Below, piece after piece: positions 8,503-17,734 of a DNA stretch of 21,280 nucleotides. The notes under the pieces were generated by a model. It saw only the letters and a list, made by a program, of their open reading frames with translations, searched no databases and was not told the origin of the DNA. Origin of the DNA: Linderina pennispora (taxonomy: Eukaryota > Kickxellomycota > Kickxellomycetes > Kickxellales > Kickxellaceae); the NCBI RefSeq assembly GCF_002104995.1, contig NW_024468429.1, positions 1-21,280 on the forward strand, written 5' to 3'. Numbering within the stretch: position 1 is the stretch's first letter; each line of letters opens with the position of its first letter. The position numbers were made by a program, and so were the translations under genes.

Positions 8503-9760
8503 AGACACTTCACTTGTGTCGCCATTGGAGAGAAGTTCCTACCAAAACCTGTATGGAAATGCCTCCTGGCGCAGTGATCCGAACCCTTTTGCCTCCACCA
8601 ACAATAGCTACAGCCGACATTTACTGGTAGATTTCTACGGCAGTTCATCATGGAAGTACTCCATATGCCATAGCACTAACAGTTTACTGGAGCGGCTTTA
8701 TGGCATACTATCGCTTAAAGGACCCAGTCCCTCTAGAACCCCCCATGTGCCCACCGAAATACCTGTCGGCCACTGCAGCGCTGATTGACCTTTCCCTTTC
8801 TGAGGATAGTGACAACGTGAGCCCTTGTCATGAATTTCCCATTTCCAAATTCCACTGTAGCGATATATCCAGCTGCTCTCAGGATAGCTCCAAGCCTTGC
8901 TTCTTGCGCAACTTCAACTGCAGTACGTGGTCAGAAATGTAGAATGCAGTGCTTTCTACCTGCAGCTCTGTCAAAATTGTGCGCCTTGTCGTTTGTATCT
9001 GTATCCACATACTCACATGAGGTCGAGATCGAGACTATTTGGTGTAGCGCTCCATCCCAAAAACACCTTAGCGTCGGAAGCGCCTCTCAAAGAGTACTTG
9101 CAATGCTGACTACAAGCGACGACGGTATCCCTATTGCATATCCTCACATGGCCATTGAGGCTACACTATCGCATTGAGACTCCAGTGGATACAACTGAGC
9201 CTGATCCACTGCCTGGCACTCCGCTCCTTGCTTTCAAAAGATTGGTGATCGTGTGCAGGTATCAATTCAATAACGACGCCCTTTCAAGGGAATGACCCTT
9301 CACTGGAGGCTCAGTACATGCAGCTACACCCTTGAACGGCCTCGGTCCTGCGTGAGTGTGGTATTTTCTGTAGCAATCGACTTTCTGGACTCCAACAACT
9401 CGGAATGGATATATCAGACAGTGGAGTTAGTGGTAGGATTCAGCGCTGTGCGGGTTTTCGTGAGGTGCCAGAGTGCCTATTCATTATTGCTCCTGGAGCA
9501 AGAGTTCTGAAAGCTAGTAGGCACGGGGAACTCCAGCACAATTTCTGTGCCTATTGGTCTCATCAGTCGGAATAGTGAGATCCTGGACGTGCCAAATATC
9601 TACTTCACACCTCACCAGCTATTTCGAGTGTCCAAGCACCTACCATACCTCAAGCAGCTGAAACCCGATATCGATCCGACAGATATACTGCATGCTGATG
9701 GTGGTATCCATAGAGGATGTCATGATGTATGCCATACTCGTAGGGAACAAGTGGAAGAGC
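8503..9760 (+). pseudogene. Heavily decayed unrecognised gene relic
   Basis: Coding-like text runs in the same direction through several frames. One frame covers about 8511-8942 (including LKDPVPLEPPMCPPKYL) with TAG at 8628-8630. A second covers about 9170-9295 (RIETPVDTTEPDPLPGTPLL). A third covers 9292-9510 (FSVAIDFLDSNNSEWIYQTV), and the same frame resumes at 9547 (LISRNSEILDVPNIYFTPHQ) after a stop. The DFLDSNN-W segment faintly recalls hAT transposases, but I would not name the family from that. Acidic, Pro-rich and then aromatic segments suggest one protein of 400 or more residues that has decayed. Confidence 0.35.
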
Positions 9761-9821
9761 CAAGGCGGATAGCGGTCTATTTATCTTGCGGCCACACACA
9801 TGTTATGAGCTCATCAGCCCT

Positions 9822-10003
9822 GTTGACATTGGAGTGCCGATCCACTCCCACGTCACCATGCCAACAACCAAACCACATAAAATCAGACCTCAGACAGACC
9901 GGACCCTCCCCTTTTCCTTCAGTCAATCTTGTTTCACTTTTATTTTAGCTCACATACACGCTTGTAAACACTCGTCCCATTTCCAAGGTTAACAAGCCCC
10001 ATG
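9822..10003 (+). repeat. Dispersed repeat copy B, matching 4264-4435
   Basis: The same ordered blocks as copy A are present: GTTGACATT, CACCAT, CAGACAGAC, a pyrimidine run ending TTCAGTCAAT, ACTCGTCCC and GTTAACA, ending at ATG 10001. After the ATG the sequence does not continue into an HMG gene. Copy A and B therefore share only the upstream part. Confidence 0.6.
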
Positions 10004-10323
10004 CTCGGCCATCTGGATAGGAGTTGCTCGGATATGGATATTGCCAAACAGCTGAATATTCAGCGATATTCTCTGTCTACCAAGTTGACTGGTATGGAAG
10101 TAACATGGGATAGCTGAGTAGATGGATGTGTGTAAAACAGAAGCTATTCCCTTGGCACTCTGCCCAGCTACCCGATATGGGAAAACATATATACCAGCTA
10201 CTAGATCCTCACACTTCCCTTGATCAAGCCTGGTGGTCAAGTGCTGACCTCACAGCGATTGCATGGACAAACCACCACCAAGAGTTTACTCGTCGTCTCG
10301 AAGTTGCAGCATCTGCCACTTAG
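10001..10323 (+). pseudogene. Unrecognised short frames after repeat copy B
   Basis: ATG 10001 opens a 38-residue frame containing DMDIAKQLNIQRYSLSTKL that stops at about 10115. A second frame (10126-10323) reads PDMGKHIYQLLDPHTSLDQA and ends EFTRRLEVAASAT. The two may be parts of one broken gene driven by the duplicated leader. I do not recognise either part. Confidence 0.3.
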
Positions 10324-10923
10324 TCTACGTTCCATTTATTATTCTCATAGGCTATTAACCCATGCATAGCCCACAGGTAGTGTGTGATTCAGCATATATT
10401 TACTGAAAGTATGAAGTAAGCGATGAAGAATGTACGTGAAAAGCAGGTTCAATTACATAATCTATTGATGTCTAGAAGTTGCTGACAAATTTGAAGTGTA
10501 TATCCTTGATTTCTTGCAGCAATTGTAGCCCCGACATGGAGCCGCGTAGCTCGCCTTGCGGGCTTGCAGTAAGAGCGATGGTTTCCTTTTTGATTTCTTG
10601 CAGCCAATTTCAGTGGATATGCTCTACTGCGGCCGGTGTGCATGCACAGCTTGGTGGAGTATTATGCTATCATGAGTGCCTGCACGCTGCCCCCTTGAAT
10701 ATGTTTCATGCCAGAAATCAAGAGCTGCAACGAGGATAATGGCCATATCATTCTATCGAACGTTCCTACAAATTATTTTTACACATTTTGTTCCTAGAGA
10801 TGTGATTAGAAACCTAAAAATACCTTGTCAATGGCTGTTTTCCTGAAGAAACAAGAATATGCACAGAAACCTCTGCGGAGAATGTTGCCCAGACTTGCTG
10901 TCCACAATAGTTGAGATAGTGCA
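10324..10923. other. Intergenic stretch with a 15-bp direct repeat
   Basis: TTGATTTCTTGCAGC occurs at 10506-10520 and again at 10590-10604, each followed by a related AATT-containing segment. The copies look like splice-acceptor sequences but no flanking exons are recognisable. No gene is supportable here. The 3' part is the promoter region of the next gene. Confidence 0.5.
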
Positions 10924-10930
10924 TATAAAA
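10924..10930 (+). promoter_or_regulatory. TATA box of the YGQ-repeat protein gene
   Basis: TATAAAA lies 127 bases before ATG 11051. It argues that the in-frame upstream codon at 10859 is not the start, because that lies before the TATA box. Confidence 0.6.
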
Positions 10931-11050
10931 TGGAGAAAGCGCCTTTGTTCGCCGGCAATGCTAACAAAAAAGCACTCCCTTTCTCTTCCCGTCTCCTTTT
11001 TTCATTACCATTCGAGTTTAGGGACGCCATTAGTTCTTCTCCAAGCAACC

Positions 11051-12004
11051 ATGAATTTCAACAAGCTGAAGGACGTCGCCTCGGGCGCTTACAAGCAGTA
11101 CAGCCAAGAAAAGTCCAAGAATAACAATACCCAGCACCAAGACTACAGCCACGGAAGCAGCGGATATCCTCCCCAGGATCCGTACGGCAACCAGGGCCAG
11201 CATGGCGGCTACAGCCAGTCGTCGCATGGTCAAGCTGGGCCAAACAGCTACCCGAGCCATGACCCATATGGCCAGCCCCAGCAGAATGCATATGGCCAGC
11301 CCCAGCAGAATGCATACGGACAGCCTCAGCAGAGCGGATACGGACAGTCTCAGCAGAGCGGATACGGACAGTCTCAGCAGAATGCATACGGACAGCCTCA
11401 GCATGGGGGGTATGGCCAGCCTCAGCATGGGGGGTATGGCCAGCCTCAGCATGGAGGGTATGGTCAACCCCAGCAGAGTGGATACGGCCAGCCCCAGAAC
11501 TGCAACGATCCCTATGGAAACAGCGGCCCATATGGCCATAACCAGCAGCAGCAGCAGCAGCAGCCACAGCATGGACCGTATGGTGATCATAGCTCATCAA
11601 ACAACCATGAGACTGCTCAAAAGTCGTCTGGTGTAAAGGTTGGTGGTGTTGATGTCGCTGCCGCTGCCACCCTTGCATCGGGTCTTCTGGGGAAGAAGAG
11701 CGGTAGCTCCCATGGCTCATCGTCCAGCGGCAAGATTGGCGGTGTGGATATCGGTACTGCTGCCAAGGTTGCATCTGGCCTCTTGGGGAAGAAGAGTGAC
11801 AACTCCCATGGCTCGTCGTCTGGCGGCAAGATTGGTGGTGTTGATATCGGCACTGCTGCCAAGGTTGCATCAGGGTTTCTGGGGAAAAAGAGCGGTGACT
11901 CGCACGGGAGCTCAAACAAGTCTTCCAGTGGCATTAACATTGGCGCTGCAACCAGTCTGGCATCAAGCTTCTTTGGAAAGAAGGACAAGTCTGGTGGCCA
12001 CTAA
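11051..12004 (+). CDS. Prion-like YGQPQ-repeat protein with glycine-zipper repeats, unknown function
   Basis: The 317-residue protein has three parts. The N-terminus ([17 protein letters not shown]) is a probable short amphipathic helix. Residues 28-180 are a disordered Gln/Gly/Tyr region with ten octapeptides of type YGQPQQNA or YGQPQHGG (73-152) and a run of seven Gln (165-171). Residues 196-290 hold three 32-residue repeats of form [22 protein letters not shown] and a Ser/His spacer, and a fourth partial copy ends the protein. The repeats alternate small residues in the manner of glycine zippers, with Lys-Lys caps. The first region resembles prion-like domains of phase-separating proteins. 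I recognise no enzyme or named family. The start is ATG 11051, placed downstream of the TATA box. The stop lies 50 bases from the convergent acyl-CoA synthetase stop. Confidence 0.85.
   Translation: MNFNKLKDVASGAYKQYSQEKSKNNNTQHQDYSHGSSGYPPQDPYGNQGQHGGYSQSSHGQAGPNSYPSHDPYGQPQQNAYGQPQQNAYGQPQQSGYGQSQQSGYGQSQQNAYGQPQHGGYGQPQHGGYGQPQHGGYGQPQQSGYGQPQNCNDPYGNSGPYGHNQQQQQQQPQHGPYGDHSSSNNHETAQKSSGVKVGGVDVAAAATLASGLLGKKSGSSHGSSSSGKIGGVDIGTAAKVASGLLGKKSDNSHGSSSGGKIGGVDIGTAAKVASGFLGKKSGDSHGSSNKSSSGINIGAATSLASSFFGKKDKSGGH
11267..11506 (+). repeat. Ten 24-bp units coding the YGQ octapeptides
   Basis: Each unit encodes YGQ[PS]Q followed by QNA, QSG, HGG or, in the last, NCN. Neighbouring HGG units are nearly identical in DNA, which suggests recent amplification. 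Confidence 0.9.
11636..11923 (+). repeat. Three 96-bp units coding glycine-zipper repeats
   Basis: The units start at 11636, 11732 and 11828 and encode K[VI]GGVD with an Ala/Gly-rich helix, LGKKS and a Ser/His-rich spacer. A fourth degenerate unit follows to the stop codon. Units two and three are the closest pair. Confidence 0.88.
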
Positions 12005-12054
12005 AGTATAGCATTTTGCTCATTAGTACCGTTTCTCCAATAGCACGCTAAAAA

Positions 12055-14340
12055 TTACTCCTGCGGACTGGTCTTGATCCAGCCACGAACAGCGTTCCAC
12101 AGCTCATCCTTGACTACCTCCTCCTCAATCGTGGCCGGCGTCGGAATCGGGCACACGTCGGGCGAGTTGCCATCCATAGCGAGCTTGCTGATCATCGACC
12201 GGATCATCTTGCGCAGGACCTTGCCACTACGGGTTTTGGGCAAACGCTCAACGAAAATAACGTTGTGCGGGTAGAGCGATGCGAATGGGCCGACGCGTTG
12301 GCGGATCTCCCTGACCAGGTCGTTCTTGATCTCGTCCAGCGTATGGTCTAGGCGGTGGTGCTTGAGCACGGCAATGACTACCGGCACGCTTCCCTTGATC
12401 GAATGCGGGCGCGCAACCACGCATGTCTCGGCGACCTCATTGTGCTCGACAATCACCTCCTCTAGCGAGCTGGTGGAGATGCGGTGGGCAGCCACGTTGA
12501 TGATGTCATCGGCACGCGACAGAATGTGCACGTATCCGTCCTGGTCGATCATGCCGGTATCGCCAGTGTCGTAGTATCCGGGGAATCGCTTGAAGTAGGC
12601 GCTGAAAAAGCGCTCCTCGTCGTTCCATAGCGTGTTCATGATGCCGGGGGGCAGCGGCAGCTTCAGCACGATGTTACCAATCTCTCCGCGCGTAGCCTCC
12701 TCTGGACTGTGGTCGATTTCGGTGTCTTCGTCGAACTCATCCTTGATTCTGAGCACGCGCAGGTCAACACCCTGGACGGGCATGCCTGCGCTACCGTACT
12801 TGATTGGCGGAATCTCACTGCCGTTCTCGGACAGGCCGACCTGAATTCCGACCAGGGGAGAACCCGTCTCTGTCTGCCACCAGTTGTCCGAAGCCACGTT
12901 GTTTACAGGACCCACGATTTCGTGAACCACCTTGCCAGTGTCGTCAACACCAGTGACATGCCTGACCCACCAGCGGTGGATCTCTGGCAGGCACCGTTCG
13001 CCAGCAAGGAACATCGCCTTAACGTGCGACAGGTTATATTTTTTGCGATATTCTGCGTGCGGGTCTTCGCGGCGCAGGATCATCATGGCCGTAGGCGCTG
13101 TGAAGAATGTGTTGACCTTGTGCTGGTCGAGTACGCGGTAGAAAGCGCTGGGATCGGGTGTGCCGACAGGCTTGCCTTCGAATAGAACGGTTGTGCTTCC
13201 GTTGATCAGCGGGCCGTAGCAGATATAGGAGTGGCCCAGGATCCAGCCCAGATCACTGGCAGACCAGTATACCTTGCCAGGTGCGCACGCATACATGCGC
13301 TCCATCGTGTACTTCAGAACAACAGCATGGCTGCCGCTGGGACGCACTACACCCTTGGGCTGGCCGGTGGTCCCGCTGGTGTACAGAATATACAAAGGAT
13401 CGTCCGAGCTCACAGTCTCGAATCCATGGTACAGCTCGTTGTCTTCAATTGCGTCGACCGCCTCTGCCCACGACACCTCACCCTCGTTGAGAGGCACCAC
13501 CAGCTGTGGGCGCTGCAGCACAACAACCTTTGCCGGCCTCGACCTGCAGACCTCCAAAGCGCCATCCAGCAGTGGCTTGTACGGCACAATCTTGTCCTTG
13601 TTCTCGACGCCACAGGAGCTGGCCAGAATGACCTTTGGCTGGCAGTCCTCGATGCGCTTGGCCAGCTCGTTTGACGCAAACCCACCGAACACCACTGAAT
13701 GAATGGCGCCCAGGCGGGCGCATGCCAGCATGGCGACGATTGCCTCAGGCACCGCGCCCATGTAAATCAACACACGATCGCCCTTGCTGACTCCGCTGCG
13801 CCGAAGCATGGTTGCCGCCTGCTTGACGCGCTCCAGCAGCTGCCCGTACGTGTACTTGCGCACCGAGCCGGTGACCGGCGAGTCGTAGATGAGCGCAGTC
13901 TGGTCAGCGCGGCCGGACTGCACGTGGCGGTCCAGCGCATTGTAGCACACGTTGAGTTTGCCATCGGGGAACCACGACACCTTGTGCGGCTTGGCTGGGT
14001 CTGGAGTCACCATCGCCCTTGTCGGCTGCTCAATCCAGTCGATTTCCTTGGCTGCTTCCATCCAGAACTCCTCGGGGTGGGTCAGCGAGTACTGCCGGAT
14101 CTCCTCCTGCTTGTACACGGTCTGCGAGGCTGACCGGCTTGTTGTAAAGTGCCTTGAGTTGAATACAGACGGCTGTATCTTGGCAGTAGCCAGACCACAC
14201 GGCGTTGCAGCACGGGCATTGCGGACGGCTGAGAGCTGACGAGCGCCAGATGGCACTGCAGCAGCGGGGCTCCGAATAGCCGATACGGCTGGGCGTCGGC
14301 TGGATGCTAGCGCAGTCCTCACAAGAGTGTATCGATTCAT
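12055..14340 (-). CDS. ACSS3: Short-chain acyl-CoA synthetase, ACSS3/propionyl-CoA synthetase type, mitochondrial
   Basis: The 761-residue protein joins a short-chain acid (acetate or propionate) to CoA with ATP, through an acyl-adenylate. Motifs in order are the P-loop YTSGTTGQPKG (320-330), VVRPSGSHAV (331-340; the VVR start is typical of ACSS3/PrpE), DLGWILGHSY (363-372), LAGERC (445-450), NWWQTETGSP (486-495), YDTGDTG (590-596), RADDIINVAAHRIST (609-623) and RSGK with the catalytic Lys707. The first 70 residues are Arg/Ser/Ala-rich without acidic residues, a probable mitochondrial presequence. Length is normal for the family plus leader. A TATA box lies about 105 bases upstream. The Gly usually found in the GHRIST hinge motif is Ala618. 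The substrate is inferred from family only; propionate is favoured over acetate. Confidence 0.93.
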   Translation of the reverse strand: MNRYTLVRTALASSRRPAVSAIRSPAAAVPSGARQLSAVRNARAATPCGLATAKIQPSVFNSRHFTTSRSASQTVYKQEEIRQYSLTHPEEFWMEAAKEIDWIEQPTRAMVTPDPAKPHKVSWFPDGKLNVCYNALDRHVQSGRADQTALIYDSPVTGSVRKYTYGQLLERVKQAATMLRRSGVSKGDRVLIYMGAVPEAIVAMLACARLGAIHSVVFGGFASNELAKRIEDCQPKVILASSCGVENKDKIVPYKPLLDGALEVCRSRPAKVVVLQRPQLVVPLNEGEVSWAEAVDAIEDNELYHGFETVSSDDPLYILYTSGTTGQPKGVVRPSGSHAVVLKYTMERMYACAPGKVYWSASDLGWILGHSYICYGPLINGSTTVLFEGKPVGTPDPSAFYRVLDQHKVNTFFTAPTAMMILRREDPHAEYRKKYNLSHVKAMFLAGERCLPEIHRWWVRHVTGVDDTGKVVHEIVGPVNNVASDNWWQTETGSPLVGIQVGLSENGSEIPPIKYGSAGMPVQGVDLRVLRIKDEFDEDTEIDHSPEEATRGEIGNIVLKLPLPPGIMNTLWNDEERFFSAYFKRFPGYYDTGDTGMIDQDGYVHILSRADDIINVAAHRISTSSLEEVIVEHNEVAETCVVARPHSIKGSVPVVIAVLKHHRLDHTLDEIKNDLVREIRQRVGPFASLYPHNVIFVERLPKTRSGKVLRKMIRSMISKLAMDGNSPDVCPIPTPATIEEEVVKDELWNAVRGWIKTSPQE

Positions 14341-14444
14341 TACGTGCTGATAGACTGAAAAACTGGACTTGAAGAGTAATAAAGTGAGGCGCTTGTTTGT
14401 TGTCGGGAGAAATCAGAGCGCTCTTGGGAGAGAGAAGCCGAGGG

Positions 14445-14452
14445 TATTTATA
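14445..14452 (-). promoter_or_regulatory. TATA box of the acyl-CoA synthetase gene
   Basis: TATAAATA on the minus strand, about 105 bases before ATG 14340. Confidence 0.6.
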
Positions 14453-14873
14453 CCACGCGCCATTGTCTGGGATTCGGTGGGAGCCGGTGGGAAAAATACT
14501 GCAGAGGGATTGCGCCTTATCTTTTGGAACCAACTCCTGTCAATGCAGCGACATAGGGTAGCCTGCCCCTTCCCCTGACATTGCCACGAAACCTCGCTCA
14601 ATCGCCGAGACAGCAGGCGACAATGGCGGTTTGCGGTCATGTGCTGCACCGTCAATCCTGTCCTCTGGCGAACAGTCACAGCGTGCCTTATCCACGCTTG
14701 TGTGACAGGGACCATGCGCTCCCGCCCAAAAAGGCCAGCGCTAATTAAGCAAAGGCAATCAGCAGAATGGTGATTTTTCTTCAGATTCTTGTAGCAGCTG
14801 GAGTAATGGAAAAGAAGGCTATTGGAAACATTGCTAATAGGGATATTTTGTAAAACACAGCGCGAGACGCATC
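14453..14873. other. Intergenic stretch between the heat-shock-like and acyl-CoA synthetase genes
   Basis: No supportable gene. It holds the upstream promoter of the acyl-CoA synthetase gene and the 3' flank of the small-heat-shock-like gene, both read on the minus strand. Confidence 0.5.
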
Positions 14874-15668
14874 TTAGGCGCGCGGAATCCGGATGACCAG
14901 CACCTCGGCCTCGAACTCGACGCGGGCCTCCTTCAGCTTCGTCTTGGGCGGCACAGCAAAGCCCTTGCAGAACGACACGTGCTCGCCGCGAGTGCACGAG
15001 CACGAGTGCTCGACGTGCTCCGGCCACATCCCGCAGTGCGAGTGGAAGACGCCCTCGCCATGGACAACGATCTTGCCCTCGACCACATCGACAAAGACCT
15101 TGGACTTGTCGGCGCCAGGCAGGTAGGCGTGCAGCTGCCAGATCTTGTCGGCCGTGTAGTCCTTCATGGTCGGGCACCACTCGGACTCGACGATCGCGTA
15201 CTTGTCGATGACCTTGTAGCACGGGTAGATGCGCCAGGTGGTCGGTTCCGGCTTGGGCGCCGGCTTGGGCGGGGGCGGCGCCGGCTTGCAGCAGTGGCAG
15301 TCGTGGTGGTGGTGGCAGCAGCACGAGTGGCATGACGAGTGGCATGACGAGTGGCAGCTGTGGCCGTGCGACCCCTTGCACTCCACCTTCTTGACCTCGA
15401 CCTTCTTCTCCTCCTTCTTCTCCTCGACCTTCACCGTGACCTTGACCTCCTCCTTCTTCTCCTCCTTCTTGCACTCCACCTTCTTCTCCTCCTTGCCCTT
15501 GCACTCCACGCGCACCTTGGTCAGCTTGGGGCCCGGGAACGCCGGGTGGTTCGTGTCCCATTTGTGGAAGATGTCCTCGCCCAGCGGGTGGAAGAACATG
15601 TCTGCTGCCTTGTGCAGGCATCCGTCGGCCTTCTTCAGGTCCTTGTCAAAGCTGCTGAACATCGACAT
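14874..15668 (-). CDS. Small-heat-shock-like protein with Lys/Glu and Cys/His-rich inserts
   Basis: The 264-residue protein ends in an alpha-crystallin-like domain (about 176-264): WQLHAYLPGADKSKVFVDVV, then EGKIVVHGEG, FCKGFAVPP and a final strand EVLVIRIPRA. This is the order of strands in Hsp20 chaperones. The N-terminus (1-50) is short and aromatic. Between them lie a Lys/Glu/Val block (57-98), a Cys/His block (99-127; SCHSSCHSSCHSCCC then HHHHDCHCC), and a Pro/Lys linker (128-141). Six further Cys sit inside or near the crystallin domain (150, 165, 212, 223, 225, 234). Hsp20 proteins hold unfolding clients in the cytosol. The Cys/His block suggests binding of zinc or copper. No heat-shock element is convincing upstream; an AGGGG stress-type motif lies at 16032-16036. 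I infer the fold from motifs only. Confidence 0.75.
   Translation of the reverse strand: MSMFSSFDKDLKKADGCLHKAADMFFHPLGEDIFHKWDTNHPAFPGPKLTKVRVECKGKEEKKVECKKEEKKEEVKVTVKVEEKKEEKKVEVKKVECKGSHGHSCHSSCHSSCHSCCCHHHHDCHCCKPAPPPPKPAPKPEPTTWRIYPCYKVIDKYAIVESEWCPTMKDYTADKIWQLHAYLPGADKSKVFVDVVEGKIVVHGEGVFHSHCGMWPEHVEHSCSCTRGEHVSFCKGFAVPPKTKLKEARVEFEAEVLVIRIPRA
15288..15500 (-). repeat. Low-complexity DNA coding the Lys/Glu and Cys/His blocks
   Basis: Positions 15375-15500 are AAG/GAG-rich on the coding strand (residues 57-98). Positions 15288-15374 contain repeated units coding SCHS (residues 99-127). Both keep the reading frame and produce long artificial frames on the opposite strand. Confidence 0.8.
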
Positions 15669-16336
15669 GGTGGGTTTGTGTATGTGGGTTGTTGCAGCGG
15701 GTCGTGGTCGTCACGTTGTACAGGTAATATAGCGGCCGTCTAATTGTCCTTGTAGCGTATGCGGGGGTGTAGCTGATGCAAATAAATGTCGCAGAGGTCG
15801 TCTATCCTGCAATATCGCGGTTAAAGGAAGCGGCTAGCAGAAAAAGTGTGCGAATAGTCAAAAAATGTTTTCGTGCTGAAGAAGAGAAGAGAACTGCTCG
15901 GGCCGCTCGCCTCCCTTTGCTTGCTCCCGGTCTTTATGTGGGTTTTGCGAGTCAGCGGGGGATAGGGTGCGAGGCGTGCCGTTGTTTTTCTGCTTTTTTC
16001 TCTGCTCCGTCCAGGCCAGTCCGCTCTGGGGAGGGGGAGGGCTCCAAGTGTAGTGCGCAGTATCCCAAGCGTGCGCCCAGCGGACGCCAGCGATATAGTG
16101 TTGGTCACGATTTGCATTCCTATTTCTCAGCGCCGGCACTCTCGCTCAGTATAGTGCAGCTGGAGGTGCATGTCCCACATCCCCAAGGAAAAGAAACATG
16201 CGGTGATTCGAGGACCTGACCGGCGCCATGATATTGTGCCATCTTCGTCGCGCTCCCAGTCGAGCGGGCTCCTCCCCTACGTGCGCGGGGCAGGCAGGTT
16301 CTGAGCGCCTGTATTTGGTGGAAAAGCACTGTAAGG
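15669..16336. other. Promoter region of the small-heat-shock-like gene
   Basis: A weak TATA-like TATATT (minus strand, about 15728-15733) lies about 60 bases before the start. A G-rich block at 16028-16041 includes AGGGG. Purine runs near 15880-15895 do not form a proper heat-shock element. Open frames here on either strand are unconvincing. Confidence 0.4.
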
Positions 16337-17269
16337 TTAGAGTTTGGATGCAGGCAGCAGATCAACAATCGGGTCAACTTCGACGCGTGCCTCCTGGGCT
16401 GTGCTGGCAACAAAGGACCCGTCCCTTGAGAACATCTCGCCGACCACTATACCGCGCCCATGACTGAGCTGCGGGCACTCGGTCTTGTACAGCAGAAAGT
16501 CGCCCGGGTCCGCCGGCTTATGGAACCACACATGGTGCCCGATCGAGACCAGTCTGCGCAATGTGTCTGGCGCCGGGGCAACGCGCACGCCAAATGGCCG
16601 TAATGTGACCCGAGTGAAGAGCAGATCCGAATACATGACCAGAATGCACTGCTGCATCTGCTGCGACCGCAACCTGTTGTCCGGGCACCGCAGCCACAGG
16701 TGCTGCTTGGCAGGCGCAGGCACAGCTATGTCCTCGTCGACCTCCTTGACCCAGATCTCCGCCGGAAACCCGCCCGGGTAGCCCTGCGGATCCAGCACAT
16801 AGTGGTTTTCGGATGCAGGGTTGCCACCGGCCACCGGCAGCGTGCCAGGCGCCCCTGCCTCGGGCGGCACAAAGCCAGGCATTTCCTTTTGGTAGGCGTG
16901 CTTGCTGGCAACGTTACTGCCGTGGGTTACGAAATTGCAAATCATATGCATGACAGGCTTGCTGTTCTGGTGGCTGGTGATTACACGCGAGCAGTAGTTT
17001 CGCCCTTGGCCCAGCGTGGCTACTGTGAAATGCACTGGTGCGGAGACGGTTACGCGCCGCAGGAACTGCGTGTGCAGGGAGTGTGCGACCCAGTCGGCGC
17101 CTGTGGTGCGGAATGCGGCCGCCAGGGCCTGGCCCATCAGCTGGCCGCCAAACACAGAGGGCGCGTGCGGCGGATTCCACAGCTGTCTGCTCTTGAACGA
17201 CCCGTCGCCAACTTCCTCCAGCTCCAGCAGTGTGTCGATGTCGAGTGGGGGTTCCATGTGTGGTTGCAT
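16337..17269 (-). CDS. TES1: Peroxisomal acyl-CoA thioesterase (TesB/ACOT8 type)
   Basis: From Met at 17269 the protein has 310 residues. It hydrolyses acyl-CoA to free acid and CoA, with two fused hotdog domains. Motifs of the family are NPPHAPSVFGGQLMGQAL near the start, HSLHTQFLR, HLWLRCP, ILVMYSDLLF (Asp215, expected catalytic), IGHHVWFHKP and GIVVGEMFSRDGSFVAS ending AQEARV (Gln292). The C-terminus is SKL, the classical peroxisomal targeting signal, which fits a role alongside beta-oxidation. An in-frame ATG at 17350 would add 27 residues, but it overlaps the TATA box (TATAAATG). I therefore start at 17269, 81 bases downstream of that box. It lies downstream of VPS9 on the same strand, with a separate promoter. 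Confidence 0.93.
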   Translation of the reverse strand: MQPHMEPPLDIDTLLELEEVGDGSFKSRQLWNPPHAPSVFGGQLMGQALAAAFRTTGADWVAHSLHTQFLRRVTVSAPVHFTVATLGQGRNYCSRVITSHQNSKPVMHMICNFVTHGSNVASKHAYQKEMPGFVPPEAGAPGTLPVAGGNPASENHYVLDPQGYPGGFPAEIWVKEVDEDIAVPAPAKQHLWLRCPDNRLRSQQMQQCILVMYSDLLFTRVTLRPFGVRVAPAPDTLRRLVSIGHHVWFHKPADPGDFLLYKTECPQLSHGRGIVVGEMFSRDGSFVASTAQEARVEVDPIVDLLPASKL

Positions 17270-17349
17270 GGCGAAAAAATGTGCTTGCAAAGGAATGTCT
17301 ATGGTGTGTCGGAGTTTTGCCCATTCGCGACCAGGCAGGGGGGCTATCA

Positions 17350-17355
17350 TTTATA
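17350..17355 (-). promoter_or_regulatory. TATA box of the thioesterase gene
   Basis: TATAAA on the minus strand, 81 bases before ATG 17269. It overlaps an in-frame ATG (17348-17350), so that ATG is unlikely to be in the mRNA. Confidence 0.6.
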
Positions 17356-17734
17356 TGCAACCAAGGCGGGCTACAGACATCGGCAGGGTGTCTGTTTGGA
17401 TTCCGGTTCACTACGCAATGCGCGCCATGCATTCTGCTATTTGGTTATTTTGGTTTTTCAATAGAGGAGTCCAGGCGCCACTGCCTGGCAATGGACCGGG
17501 CATAAACGTGCTGTTCTGCAGACCAGTACGCCACAGCCGAGCGGCGCTCCCTGCTGCCCGCAACGACAACAACCGCCAGCGGCATATCAATCGCTGTGCT
17601 GTGCCGGAAACGGAGACATGGTGTGGATTCAAGCGCATTTATGCATCACCCTGTATTGAAGCCACATCAAGCAGCCTGGCAAAAAATAGTGCACTCAAAA
17701 CATATGATGGTGTTTCTTGGCAAGTTGGAAATGG
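17356..17734. other. Intergenic stretch between thioesterase and VPS9
   Basis: This is the upstream region of the thioesterase gene and the 3' flank of VPS9. I see no further gene or RNA. Confidence 0.5.

Noticed and set aside
10859-11050. An N-terminal extension of the YGQ-repeat protein
   Set aside because: The upstream ATG lies before the TATA box, and the added residues ([13 protein letters not shown] and so on) do not resemble the rest of the protein.
15229-15743. Long plus-strand frames rich in Leu, Ser and Phe
   Set aside because: They are shadows of the Lys/Glu and Cys/His low-complexity coding DNA of the heat-shock-like gene.
16028-16041. G-rich run as a G-quadruplex
   Set aside because: Only three clear G runs are present, one short of a standard intramolecular quadruplex.
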